From the NCBI GenBank assembly GCA_016744995.1, contig JADGDG010000001.1, positions 412,011-476,010 of the forward strand: a stretch of DNA of 64,000 nucleotides, written 5' to 3'. Shown here in pieces: positions 53,215 to 62,507 of the stretch; the first letter of the stretch is position 1, and the number at the start of each line of letters is the position of its first letter. A program made the translations under genes and the position numbers. This DNA comes from Gammaproteobacteria bacterium. GTDB lineage: Bacteria > Pseudomonadota > Gammaproteobacteria > GRL18. Below the pieces are notes generated by a model. That model had not been told where the DNA came from. It saw nothing but the letters and a program-made list of their open reading frames with translations, and searched no databases.

Positions 53215-54954
53215 ATGGATCAAGTAAGTTTTGAAAAAAAGCTGCACAATATGGATCAGCAGCCCTATTATGCCTACAAAAACTTATCCGGCATCAGTGT
53301 TTCTTTCAACAATTTTTCTATCCTTTTTAAGCACATCCAGGGTAGTCCCGGTGCTAGTCCTGCCTCACTTTGTCAGCTTGTTATTCCTGCCAAGTACCTT
53401 AATCTACCCAACTGGAGCCAATCAACACAAGCACGAACTACTGCATCCGAAGATTATATCTTACGTATTTTTTATGATGCGGTAATTCATTGTGCTCAAC
53501 AGAACAGGGGGGATGAAGGCAGTGGTTCATTTCAAACAGTTAACATGCCGCAACAGGTGCTCAAACGTAATATTGTCCAGTTCTTTGAACATAGCTTGAG
53601 CATTAATTTCCGGATCAGTCTTCCTGGTTCTAAGAAAAAGACTACATTGTGTAAAGAAGCAGTAAAAATGTTTAGTTATGAGCTGCCGCTTATCATCAAG
53701 TTTATCATGCACACAATTTCTGAAAATAAGGCATTGAAACAACATTGTGACTGTGTTGAAGACATGTTGACGTTACAGAATAATTTAACTCAATATGGAC
53801 TGATAGCCTTTGTTGCAGACGGCTCACTACTAGCACGTGAATCCGGCATTTCCGATCGGCCGGCACCTAAAGATGCCATACCATTTAAAGTGCCTGATGA
53901 TCTTACTGTCGAAGTTGATTTACCTAATGCGGGAAAAGTACGAGGTCTTGGTCTGCGCGCAGGAATAAGCACCATAATCGGCGGTGGTTATCATGGTAAA
54001 TCAACTCTCCTGAATGCTCTTGTAAAAGCTATTTATCCCCATATCCCCGGAGACGGCAGAGAGCAGGTTGTGGTTAATAGAGAAGCTGTTTACATATATG
54101 CTGAGGAAGGACGCTGCGTCAGGGATCTGAATATTTCTGCTTTTTTTTATTCATTGCCACACTCCTCTGATCCACATCACTACAGCACAGATAATGCCAG
54201 TGGCAGCACTTCTGAGGCTTCTTCTGTCGTTGAATATGTGCAGGCTGGAGCCAAACTATTACTCATTGACGAAGATTCTTCTGCCGCAAATTTTCTTTAT
54301 CGTGATCCTGACCTGAGAGAATTAATACCAGAAGATCCTATCATTCCTTTCTTTGATCGTATACAAGAGTTATATAGCAAATACGGAGTCAGCACATTAA
54401 TCATTGCCAGCGGCAGTTCCCGTTATTTTTCTGTCTCTGATCAAATTATTGCTATGAAAAATTATTTACCCGTTGAAATGACTAAAAGAGCAAAAGCTCT
54501 AAAGGGCCGTTCAACACACTTAGCTGAATCATCACCTGAAGCTACACTGCCCATTACCGATAAAAGAATTCTCAGTCAGGATAACTTTAACCCTGAATAC
54601 ATTAATAAACGCTTAAAAAAAATAATTCCTATACGCATCAAGGCACTTCGAGGGCAGGAGCATGAGATCATTGAGTATGGCATGGATAAGATTGATATTC
54701 GTTATTTATCCAGCATTGTTGATGCCGATCAGATAATGACCATCGGATATCTTCTCCTGCTCAGCAGGCATTTAAAACTATACGAAGAGAAATGTTCACC
54801 CACACAATTAGCAAAAAAACTGCTGGCTCTGATACAGGAAAAAGATCTGGACATTTTACAAATCCCCGAAACGACTCCAGTGTTTTTTTCCCAGGTCACC
54901 GTGCTTGAATTAGTTGGAGCACTCAACCGCTTACGCAGTCTTAAAACTAAATAA
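53215..54954 (+). CDS. Predicted ABC-class ATPase (PF09818 type)
   Basis: 579 residues. Walker A GGGYHGKSTLLNAL near residue 262, a RCVRDLNISAFFYSLP segment, Walker B LLLIDEDSSAANFLYRD, and ASGSSRYFSVSDQII near the switch; these are hallmarks of the stand-alone ABC-like ATPases of COG3044. The N-terminal 240 residues form the family's own domain and the last 130 residues an extra helical part. No transport domains. Cytoplasmic; function unknown, possibly nucleic-acid related. Sits in the block inserted between ftsX and rpoH. Confidence 0.88.
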   Translation: MDQVSFEKKLHNMDQQPYYAYKNLSGISVSFNNFSILFKHIQGSPGASPASLCQLVIPAKYLNLPNWSQSTQARTTASEDYILRIFYDAVIHCAQQNRGDEGSGSFQTVNMPQQVLKRNIVQFFEHSLSINFRISLPGSKKKTTLCKEAVKMFSYELPLIIKFIMHTISENKALKQHCDCVEDMLTLQNNLTQYGLIAFVADGSLLARESGISDRPAPKDAIPFKVPDDLTVEVDLPNAGKVRGLGLRAGISTIIGGGYHGKSTLLNALVKAIYPHIPGDGREQVVVNREAVYIYAEEGRCVRDLNISAFFYSLPHSSDPHHYSTDNASGSTSEASSVVEYVQAGAKLLLIDEDSSAANFLYRDPDLRELIPEDPIIPFFDRIQELYSKYGVSTLIIASGSSRYFSVSDQIIAMKNYLPVEMTKRAKALKGRSTHLAESSPEATLPITDKRILSQDNFNPEYINKRLKKIIPIRIKALRGQEHEIIEYGMDKIDIRYLSSIVDADQIMTIGYLLLLSRHLKLYEEKCSPTQLAKKLLALIQEKDLDILQIPETTPVFFSQVTVLELVGALNRLRSLKTK

Positions 54955-54977
54955 TTACTTTCAGCATGAATAAAGAG

Positions 54978-56951
54978 TCATTTCTTGCCTCGATAAATTT
55001 CAAGCTCAGCTGCCCGTGTTTCATTAGTTGGACCTTCTACGACCAAAACATCATTCGCCAGTAAAATAGTCTGCAGCTCAGGGGCATCACAACGGATATT
55101 ATGCCTTATCAGGGCAATTACTATTGTATGTTTATTAAATTCAAATGATTCAATACGCTGACCAATTGCTGGAGATCCCGCTAATATTTCAATACTGTGC
55201 AGATGATGAAAATGTTCAGGATGTTCATAGTCTTCCTGGCTGTGAAAAAATGCCCTGATACGTGAGTAATGATCACAGCGTGCCTGATCAATCATATCAT
55301 CAACCATATTCTTATCCAGCCCGATAAGGGTCAACGCATGCCATGCCAGCATAATACTGGATTCAACGGTATCTGGAACCACTTCTGTAGCACCCATTTC
55401 CAATAATTCTTCCAGATGAAGATCATCACGAGTTCTGACAATAATAGGGATATCTTTATCCAGTTGATTTATTGTACGAGTAATATGATGACTAATATTA
55501 AAATCATGAAAGGTAATGACGATTGCCCTTGCATGATCAATGCCTGCATGCTGCAGCACTTCCGGATGACTGCTGTCGCCATAGTAAACCGGCTCACCAG
55601 CATCCCAGTTTTCATTGATCAATTCTGAATCCAGTTCCAATGCTATAAAGGGAATATTGACCTGCTTTAAGAACTGAGAAAGGTTTTGCCCGGTGCGGCC
55701 AAATCCACAAATTATAATATGATCACTAACATGATCAGCCGCCTGCTCAATATGAGTGTCATTTTGCTTTTGCTGTGCAAGGTAATCTGGACTTAATTTT
55801 TTTGCTATGCGGCCATTGTATCGAATAATCAAAGGTGATAATGTCATACTGAAAACAATAGCAGCAATAATAGGCTGGCTAACCTCCAAGGATAATAAAC
55901 CACTGCTTAATCCAACACCTAATAAGGCAAAACCAAATTCACTGCCCTGCCCTAGAGAAAGACCTGAACGAATGGAAACACCCGTTTCATTGCCTGATAG
56001 TTTTGCGATAAATGTCACTGCAAGACCTTTACCCAGCATCAGTAGTGTGGTCAGAAGAAATACCGCCAGAGGCTCCTTAACCAGCACCTGTAAGTCAAAC
56101 TGCGTGCCCACTGAGATAAAAAACAGACCCATTAAGACATCTTTAAAAGGACGTATTTCTGTTTGAACCTGGTGCTGAAACTCAGTTTCAGCCAGCATAA
56201 TGCCTGCCAGAAAAGCACCCATAGCCAGTGATAAACCCAACTGCCAGGTTAATGATGCCGCCAGCAATGTTATCAGAAGTATAAACAGGGTAAATAATTC
56301 AGATGAGCAAGTGGAAGAAACCCAGTGAGTAACTGGACGTATCAGGTAGGTACCAACCACATAGATCAATGCAAATGCAAAGGCTCCTTTGAGCAGCGCA
56401 ACACTGATAGGCACTACAAGACTGCCGCTTTCAGGAACGGCGAAAATTGGGATCAGAACAAGAAATGGTACTACAGCCAAATCCTGGAACAATAAAACCC
56501 CCAGAGCAATATGACCATGTCGGCTGTGTAATTCATGTTGTTCGGTAAGCTGTTTGACCACAATTGCCGTTGACGAGAGTGATAGCGCACCACCTACGGC
56601 AAAAGCTGCCTGCCAGGACATACCCAGCCAGATTGCCAAACCCATAGTGCTGAAGGTAGAAATAAGAACTTGGGCCAGACCAATGCCGAAAACGATGTGC
56701 TTCATTGACATCAGTTTTGGGATCGACACTTCCAGCCCGATAGTAAATAGTAAAAAGACCACGCCGATTTCGGCAATTTGTTCAATGGCAGCCGATTCAG
56801 ATATCAGACCTAGAGTATGATGACCGGCAACCATTCCAACAAGCAGGTAACCTAATACAGAGGGTAAATTAATTTTTCGAAACAGCGCTACACTCAATAC
56901 AGAGAAAGTTAACAGGATAAGGACCTGATTTAATTGTTCAAAATCATGCAT
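54978..56951 (-). CDS. CPA2 cation:proton antiporter with RCK domain (KefB/YbaL type)
   Basis: 657 residues. About twelve membrane helices with EQIAEIGVVFLLFTIGLEVS, GGALSLSSTAIVVKQL and LGQGSEFGFALLG, then a TrkA-N nucleotide-binding domain (ICGFGRTGQNLSQFL, residues ~415-525) and a TrkA-C domain (~575-655). Exchanges K+ or Na+ for H+ under ligand control. The KefB glutathione-gating residues could not be assessed. Monocistronic, converging on the ABC-class ATPase. Confidence 0.92.
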   Translation of the reverse strand: MHDFEQLNQVLILLTFSVLSVALFRKINLPSVLGYLLVGMVAGHHTLGLISESAAIEQIAEIGVVFLLFTIGLEVSIPKLMSMKHIVFGIGLAQVLISTFSTMGLAIWLGMSWQAAFAVGGALSLSSTAIVVKQLTEQHELHSRHGHIALGVLLFQDLAVVPFLVLIPIFAVPESGSLVVPISVALLKGAFAFALIYVVGTYLIRPVTHWVSSTCSSELFTLFILLITLLAASLTWQLGLSLAMGAFLAGIMLAETEFQHQVQTEIRPFKDVLMGLFFISVGTQFDLQVLVKEPLAVFLLTTLLMLGKGLAVTFIAKLSGNETGVSIRSGLSLGQGSEFGFALLGVGLSSGLLSLEVSQPIIAAIVFSMTLSPLIIRYNGRIAKKLSPDYLAQQKQNDTHIEQAADHVSDHIIICGFGRTGQNLSQFLKQVNIPFIALELDSELINENWDAGEPVYYGDSSHPEVLQHAGIDHARAIVITFHDFNISHHITRTINQLDKDIPIIVRTRDDLHLEELLEMGATEVVPDTVESSIMLAWHALTLIGLDKNMVDDMIDQARCDHYSRIRAFFHSQEDYEHPEHFHHLHSIEILAGSPAIGQRIESFEFNKHTIVIALIRHNIRCDAPELQTILLANDVLVVEGPTNETRAAELEIYRGKK

Positions 56952-57151
56952 TAAAAAAATCCGTGGTGATTACTTATTGTCTGGTACAAAATTATCCAGA
57001 ACTCATTTACACTATAATAATTTAGAGTGTAAATGAGTAAAATTTAAAGTGTCATTCTATTAAGATTATAACACTATGTTATGAATCACTCTTTTTTAAT
57101 GTGTTTTTCTATTACTGACAATTATCTCTTTACAAAGTAACCAATATTTTT

Positions 57152-57316
57152 TTATTCCTGCACCTTATTCTTTTCTTTTTTTTCCTGATTGCGTGAATAT
57201 AAATAAACAATCAAATTTTTTGATAAAAACATCACTGCCATAAAGCACAGACCTATCAAAAACCCCAGCCATGGTTTTTCCTGTAAAATAGTAATGAACC
57301 AGAGTGTATTTCCCAT
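57152..57316 (-). CDS. 54-residue membrane protein
   Basis: ATG at 57316 preceded by GGGGAT, ending with TAA at 57152. The product starts MGNTLWFITILQEKPWLG, has one hydrophobic helix (about residues 18-41) and a highly charged tail (SRNQEKKEKNKVQE). The classic single-span micro-protein layout and good ribosome site make it more credible than the overlapping 60-codon frame. Family unknown. Confidence 0.55.
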   Translation of the reverse strand: MGNTLWFITILQEKPWLGFLIGLCFMAVMFLSKNLIVYLYSRNQEKKEKNKVQE

Positions 57317-57413
57317 AGTGATCCCCTTTATATTTAGCCATAATCATTCATTATCGATTATATTATCACCACCACTGTATTTCCGTAATAATAATCACAT
57401 ATTGCCTAAATAA

Positions 57414-57695
57414 GCTGAAAACCATCAATTACTTGAAGATTTCAATAATCTTCAAGTTTCAACCGATAATCATGTCAACTGGAAAAACAATGTGTATCAG
57501 GCATTCATGCAGTATTCTAATAATGTTCTCTTGTAGTTTTTGAAGCCTGAGCAGCTCACTGCCTTATATCTACAATTAAATGCTTACCATGGTCGAGCTG
57601 CCCAGACTCCCAGCATTAATAATTTTTTCTATCTATTCTTGAGTATTTTACTTGGTTATGATTTTCTGCTATCCTCTTATCTCTCAAAATCATAA
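57414..57695 (+). pseudogene. Possible gene relic upstream of rpoH
   Basis: A 94-codon stretch of coding-like sequence without a start codon and with one internal TAG (57534). Before the stop it reads AENHQLLEDFNNLQVSTDN and on to NNVYQAFMQYSNNVLL; after it FLKPEQLTALYLQLNAYHG and a hydrophobic end. Composition looks like protein-coding sequence more than spacer, but I do not recognise the family. A perfect 10-bp hairpin (CTTGAAGATT-N5-AATCTTCAAG) lies inside at 57432-57456. Confidence 0.3.
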
Positions 57696-57717
57696 ATAAA
57701 TTGAACTTTATTCATAA

Positions 57718-57744
57718 TTAGCACTCTATTACAAAGAGTGCTAA
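57718..57744. promoter_or_regulatory. CIRCE operator (HrcA site) before rpoH
   Basis: TTAGCACTC, nine bases, GAGTGCTAA: a perfect match to the CIRCE element bound by the HrcA repressor. It lies 105 bases upstream of the rpoH start, overlapping a possible sigma-70 promoter (TTGAAC at 57701, TCTATT at 57725). It implies that rpoH is repressed by HrcA and released on heat shock. Confidence 0.85.
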
Positions 57745-57848
57745 AATGAGCACTGCAATACTAAAACACTCATATCCTGTTGTACATGAAGTGTATAGGA
57801 AGTGTTGTAAGTAAGATTGTAAAAACGTTGTAAGAAAGGAAGAATGAT

Positions 57849-58703
57849 ATGAATACAAAATCTTTAGCAATACCATTGGCGGTTCCGACTGGCAGTCTTG
57901 ATAGTTATATCAGTGCTTCTAACTCAATCCCTATGCTTACTGCTGAAGAAGAGTCCTCTTTGGCACAGCTGGTCAAAGACGAGGGCAATATAGACGCAGC
58001 TCAGCGCATGATTATGTCTCACTTGCGTTTTGTCGTGCACATTGCTCGCGGCTATCGTGGTTATGGCCTGCCTCAGGGTGATTTGATTCAGGAAGGCAAT
58101 ATCGGCCTGATGAAGGCGGTTAAACGCTTCGATCCTGATAAAAAAGTGCGCCTGGTATCTTTTGCTGTGCATTGGATTAAAGCTGAAATACATGAATATA
58201 TCCTGCGTAACTGGCGCATTGTAAAAATTGCCACAACCAAAGCGCAACGTAAATTATTTTTTAATCTGCGTCGTAAGAAAAAGCGTCTGGGCTGGTTTTC
58301 TGATGCGGAAGTCCATACCGTTGCTGAAGAGTTAGGCGTCACCACTAAAGATGTCTTACAAATGGAGGCACGACTGACTTATCAGGATAATGCCTTTGAT
58401 GGTTATGACGAAGAAGATAATGATAATGCTCCTGTTATTCCAGCCAATTATCTGGAATCTGCAGAGCCTTCACCTGAACAAAATTTAATGACCTCAAACA
58501 TTAAAAAAATTCAGTCTGAGTCGTTGCATACCGCTTTAGCCACACTGGATGATCGCAGCCGCGATATTGTCTCTCAGCGCTGGTTGAGTGATGATAAGCA
58601 AACGCTTCAGGTTCTTGCAGGCAAATATGATATTTCTGCTGAGCGTGTCAGACAACTGGAAAACAATGCCATGAAAAAGCTTAAGGCTTCCATGGTTGGG
58701 TAA
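57849..58703 (+). CDS. rpoH: RNA polymerase sigma-32 factor
   Basis: 284 residues. Region 2 with [20 protein letters not shown] and [20 protein letters not shown], the RpoH-specific box [15 protein letters not shown], and region 4 with [14 protein letters not shown] and [17 protein letters not shown]. Heat-shock sigma factor; the hslV promoter at 12669 fits its consensus. GAAG precedes the start. Normally rpoH follows ftsX directly, but here it is 6 kb away and behind a CIRCE operator. Confidence 0.97.
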   Translation: MNTKSLAIPLAVPTGSLDSYISASNSIPMLTAEEESSLAQLVKDEGNIDAAQRMIMSHLRFVVHIARGYRGYGLPQGDLIQEGNIGLMKAVKRFDPDKKVRLVSFAVHWIKAEIHEYILRNWRIVKIATTKAQRKLFFNLRRKKKRLGWFSDAEVHTVAEELGVTTKDVLQMEARLTYQDNAFDGYDEEDNDNAPVIPANYLESAEPSPEQNLMTSNIKKIQSESLHTALATLDDRSRDIVSQRWLSDDKQTLQVLAGKYDISAERVRQLENNAMKKLKASMVG

Positions 58704-58756
58704 AGATAGCTGGACAAAGGATCGTCGGGTTAAGCATAGTTAAAAAGCCAAAACAT

Positions 58757-58795
58757 AAAAAGGGCACTTTTCCATTGGAAAAGTGCCCTTTTTTT
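58757..58795 (+). terminator. rpoH terminator
   Basis: AAAAGGGCACTTTTCC-ATT-GGAAAAGTGCCCTTTTTTT, a long perfect stem with a T-run, 55 bases after the rpoH stop. It also works in reverse for the convergent sulfur-globule-like gene. Confidence 0.9.
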
Positions 58796-58812
58796 ATATC
58801 TGCAATTAAATC

Positions 58813-59394
58813 TTACTTTGCAGGTACTCGTTTTACTTCAATTTCAACGGGTAGATCCTGCTCCTGCTGACCTTGTGGATATTGCGGTGCTCCAGTGTCA
58901 TATGGATTACCGCCATATGGATTGCCGCCATACGGATCACCATAACCACCGCCATAAGGCATACCAGGAACGCCATGATAAGGGTTGTAATTATTATTGC
59001 CGCCCCAATTCCAGGGGACATTATTTCCGCCCCGGTTCCAGGGAGCATTATTTCCACCCCAGTTATTGCCATTGCTCCATGGGCCATTGCCCCATGAACC
59101 AGAATTCCATGGTGTGTTATTTCCACCCCAATTGTTTCCCCAACGATTTCCACGACTATTCCATGGACCGCTCATTGAGTTAGAGTTCCACGGGCCGCTC
59201 ATTGAATTAGAGTTCCATGGACCATCATTCCAGGGAGTGCTCCAGTTGTTATTACCACTACCCCAACTCCAGGGTGAATTATTTCCCCAGTTATTTCCAT
59301 AGCCATTATTACCATTGCCGAAACTGAATGCTGAAGCAGAAGCTGATGCTATCAGTAGCGATGAGCCAAGAATTAGTGCCGTCATTTTTTTCAT
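58813..59394 (-). CDS. Sulfur-globule-protein-like secreted protein
   Basis: 193 residues from the ATG at 59394, which has AGGAG seven bases upstream; the frame open further upstream includes that ribosome site. A signal peptide ending SASASA is followed by ~120 residues made almost entirely of Asn, Gly, Trp, Pro and Ser in repeats (WGNNSPWSWG, GPWNSNSMS twice, WGGNNAPWN), then a Gly/Tyr/Pro segment (GGNPYGGNPYD) and a short charged tail. This composition and size match sulfur globule envelope proteins of sulfur-oxidising bacteria. The function is therefore inferred from composition. Confidence 0.65.
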   Translation of the reverse strand: MKKMTALILGSSLLIASASASAFSFGNGNNGYGNNWGNNSPWSWGSGNNNWSTPWNDGPWNSNSMSGPWNSNSMSGPWNSRGNRWGNNWGGNNTPWNSGSWGNGPWSNGNNWGGNNAPWNRGGNNVPWNWGGNNNYNPYHGVPGMPYGGGYGDPYGGNPYGGNPYDTGAPQYPQGQQEQDLPVEIEVKRVPAK

Positions 59395-59566
59395 ATAATC
59401 TCCTTTTCGCATATCATTTTGGTGAGTGGGTTCAAATAGCCTGAACTCATATTACTTTATTAAATTGAGTACCCTATGCCATTGACCCCAACTCCTGAAG
59501 ACAACGGTTAATCATTAATACATGTAACTATTATCACTGAAATTAAATCTACTCAATAAGTATATA

Positions 59567-59767
59567 CTAGTTAACTTCTTTGTCTTCCTTATCTGGATTT
59601 TTTTCACTTTTTTTCTTTTGCGGAGTCAGATCTTCATCCATGAGTATTCTCGATGCATCACCTTCCAAATCATCAAACTGCCCTGTCTTAATTGCCCAAA
59701 ACAGGATCACAACCAGAACAATACCAATAATGATCATACTCGGGATTAAACCGTATATTACTTCCAT
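59567..59767 (-). CDS. ccoS: CcoS, cbb3 oxidase maturation protein
   Basis: 66 residues, one N-terminal membrane helix (IPSMIIIGIVLVVILFWAI) followed by KTGQFDDLEGDASRILMDED, the CcoS signature. Required for cofactor insertion into cbb3 cytochrome c oxidase. Last gene of the ccoG-ccoH-ccoI-ccoS block, 33 bases after ccoI. Confidence 0.92.
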   Translation of the reverse strand: MEVIYGLIPSMIIIGIVLVVILFWAIKTGQFDDLEGDASRILMDEDLTPQKKKSEKNPDKEDKEVN

Positions 59768-59799
59768 TTTTTAACTCCAGGTTCTTTCAGGCGCATTGT

Positions 59800-62358
59800 T
59801 TACTTGTTTTTAGCAAAACGCCATCTTAAACGGGCAGCGTTGCCAATCACTAGAAGTGAGCTCAATGGCATCGATATGGCTGCCACCAGAGGTGTTATCA
59901 TTGCAGCCATTGCCAGAGGCACCATTATAATATTATATAAAATTGAGATGCCAATATTTTGTTTAATTGTACTTAGCGTAGCCTGTGATAATTCAGCTGC
60001 AAGTGGGATTTTCTCTAATTCACCATTAACTAAAATAATATCTGCACTATCAATTGAAACATCTGTCCCGGAGCCCATTGCAATTCCGACATCTGCTCTG
60101 ACCAGAGCAGGTGCATCATTGATACCGTCACCAACCATAGCAATTCGGTTTCCCTGCTGTTGCTTCTGTTGAATCACTGCATCTTTTTCATCCGGCATCA
60201 CTTCGGCAATAACTTCTTCAATACCCAGTTTTTCAGCCATATAATCCGCCACTTCTCTCTTATCACCACTAAGTAGTGTCAGCTGAAATTCTTGTGCATG
60301 CATTTGACTGATGATATCTGCAGCATTTTTTCTTAACTTATCTTCAATAACAAAGGCACAGATTGATTCATTTTGTAACCAGCCATAAACCACTGTACTG
60401 CCTGACAGATGATAGTCACTTGCCAGTTTTTCAATGTTCCGCCATTCGCTTTGTTCAGATAAATCTGAAAATTGCCTGATCCATGAAAGTGATCCCACGG
60501 CAATAATCTGTCCCTGACAGCTCGCATGAATACCAGAGCCTGAAACCACTTTTATGTTTTCTAGTTCAACTTCACTTCCTGGTTTGTTTTTATCCAGACC
60601 GGAGAGCTGCCCTAAATTAACAATCGCTTTAGCAATCATATGCTCTGATTGAGTTTCCAGGTAATAGACAAGGCTTAATAACCTTTTTTCTCCCTGATCT
60701 AAACCACTGAGTAAGTCTTCTCCCGGCATAATTTTATTAACATCTTTCTCACCTTCGGTATGCTCTTGCAGCGACTTATAAAACAAGGTACTCACCAGCA
60801 TTTTTCCCTGTGTGAGGGTACCGGTTTTATCAAAAACAAAATGACGTATTGAGGATAGTATTTCAAGTACCGCGCCATGTTTAACTAACACACCCATTCT
60901 TGCACCAACACCGGTCGCTACGGCAATAGCCATTGGCGTTGCTAGTCCAAAGGCACATGGACAGGTGATAATAAGTACTGAGGTTGCCGCCATTAAGGCA
61001 AGCTCTATACCATCACTCAGCCAATACAGAAAAGTCACAGTGGCAAGCAGCAGTGTTATTGAGACAAACCAGGGGATGATCCTGTCCGCAGTGCATTGAA
61101 TGGGAGCCTTGGTCGACTGGGCTTCATCAACCAGATGAATAATTTTTCCTAAAGCTGTATTCTTGAGTGTCTGAGTCACTATAACAGTTAAAACACCATC
61201 TTTATTCGTTGTACCTGCTGAAACCTTATCCCCGGTAAATTTTGCCACCGGTACAAATTCTCCGGTCAACATTGATTCATCAACAATACTTTCACCTTTA
61301 ATGATCACTCCATCAACAGGAATTTTTTCTCCTGCTTTGACTAAAACATGATCATCTTTTTGCAGTGCTCTGACTGGAACTATTTTTGTTTCACCCTCTG
61401 TGATCAGGGTAGAAATCTTAGGCTGTAAATCCAGCAAACGCTGTGTGGACTGGACAGCCAGTCTTTTTGACATTGCTTCAAGGTAACGTCCGGTTAATAT
61501 AACAAAGATAAAATTAACCACAGTATCAAAGTACACATGGGCGATCTCAGAGCCGCTGATAACCACATAACAGGAATACAGATAAGTGACGATAGCACCG
61601 ATCGCAACGGGCAGATCCATGGTCAGATGTCGGTTCATCAATCCGGTAAATGCCCCCCGGTAAAAAGGGTATCCAGAGTAGAGAAGTGTCGGTGTTGCAA
61701 GCCCAAGGCTGATCCAATAGAACAAATCCTTAAATTTGCCATCATCTGCACCGGTATACAAAGCAATTGAAATCCACATCAGATTCATTGCTGCAAAACC
61801 GGCAAAAGAAAGTCGAAACAGTAGTGCTCGATTTTGTTTTTTTATTTGCCCTTCAGCCGCTTCAGGATCATAGGGTACAGAGGCATATCCGATTTGCCCA
61901 AGGATCTGCATAACTCTGGATAATTTTATTACACGATTATCCCACTTTAAATGCAGTTTTTTAGCACTGAGGTTGACATTAGCCTTGAGGATACCGTCCT
62001 CAATACCTAATCGACGTTCAATCAGCCACAGACAGGCAGCGCAGTGAATACCCTCTACCAGCAGATGCATTTCCCGTATATCACCCAGTTCATTGACAAA
62101 CTCCCGCTGCACATCATCTAAATCATAGATTTCTAACTCAGAATCAATCTCTGGCGGCGGCTCTAAGGTCTCTCCCTCAAGGGTTCTGCGATAAAAACCA
62201 TCCATCCCCGCACCGTAGATGGTCTCACAGACAGTTTTGCAGCCATAGCAGCAGAAGTGCATTTCCTGATCATTAATAGTGGCAGTGATATCTTCATCTG
62301 CTGGAAGCGGCAAATGGCAGTGGTCGCACTCGCCGTGATGTGTCTTACTTACTGACAT
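59800..62358 (-). CDS. ccoI: CcoI-type copper-translocating P-type ATPase
   Basis: 852 residues from the ATG at 62358; a TTG at 62436 would add 26. N-terminal metal-binding part CDHCHLPLP and CCYGCKTVC, an HMA domain with HCAACLW, eight membrane helices with the CPC copper site (ITCPCAFGLATP), the A-domain LTGEFVPV, phosphorylation site DKTGTLTQGK and hinge GDGINDAPAL. It supplies copper for the CuB centre of cbb3 oxidase. Co-transcribed with ccoG, ccoH and ccoS. Confidence 0.93.
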   Translation of the reverse strand: MSVSKTHHGECDHCHLPLPADEDITATINDQEMHFCCYGCKTVCETIYGAGMDGFYRRTLEGETLEPPPEIDSELEIYDLDDVQREFVNELGDIREMHLLVEGIHCAACLWLIERRLGIEDGILKANVNLSAKKLHLKWDNRVIKLSRVMQILGQIGYASVPYDPEAAEGQIKKQNRALLFRLSFAGFAAMNLMWISIALYTGADDGKFKDLFYWISLGLATPTLLYSGYPFYRGAFTGLMNRHLTMDLPVAIGAIVTYLYSCYVVISGSEIAHVYFDTVVNFIFVILTGRYLEAMSKRLAVQSTQRLLDLQPKISTLITEGETKIVPVRALQKDDHVLVKAGEKIPVDGVIIKGESIVDESMLTGEFVPVAKFTGDKVSAGTTNKDGVLTVIVTQTLKNTALGKIIHLVDEAQSTKAPIQCTADRIIPWFVSITLLLATVTFLYWLSDGIELALMAATSVLIITCPCAFGLATPMAIAVATGVGARMGVLVKHGAVLEILSSIRHFVFDKTGTLTQGKMLVSTLFYKSLQEHTEGEKDVNKIMPGEDLLSGLDQGEKRLLSLVYYLETQSEHMIAKAIVNLGQLSGLDKNKPGSEVELENIKVVSGSGIHASCQGQIIAVGSLSWIRQFSDLSEQSEWRNIEKLASDYHLSGSTVVYGWLQNESICAFVIEDKLRKNAADIISQMHAQEFQLTLLSGDKREVADYMAEKLGIEEVIAEVMPDEKDAVIQQKQQQGNRIAMVGDGINDAPALVRADVGIAMGSGTDVSIDSADIILVNGELEKIPLAAELSQATLSTIKQNIGISILYNIIMVPLAMAAMITPLVAAISMPLSSLLVIGNAARLRWRFAKNK

Positions 62359-62507
62359 TGCAGACTGACTGGAATCGTTCACGATGTTAATTTTTTCAAA
62401 GGGCGGTTGAGAGGGGGTTAAATTTTTTGTTTGCAACCCCTTCTGTCCCCCTTCTGAAGATAGGGGAGATTAAAAACAGAGAAAGCTGATGGCAGCTAAC
62501 CAGACAA

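Noticed and set aside
57165-57347. 60-codon frame on the minus strand
   Set aside because: Overlaps the 54-residue frame that has its own ribosome site and a membrane-protein layout; this one has no such support.
58818-59302. Several open frames on the plus strand opposite the Gly/Asn-rich gene
   Set aside because: They arise from the repetitive composition of the real minus-strand gene, which has a signal peptide and ribosome site.
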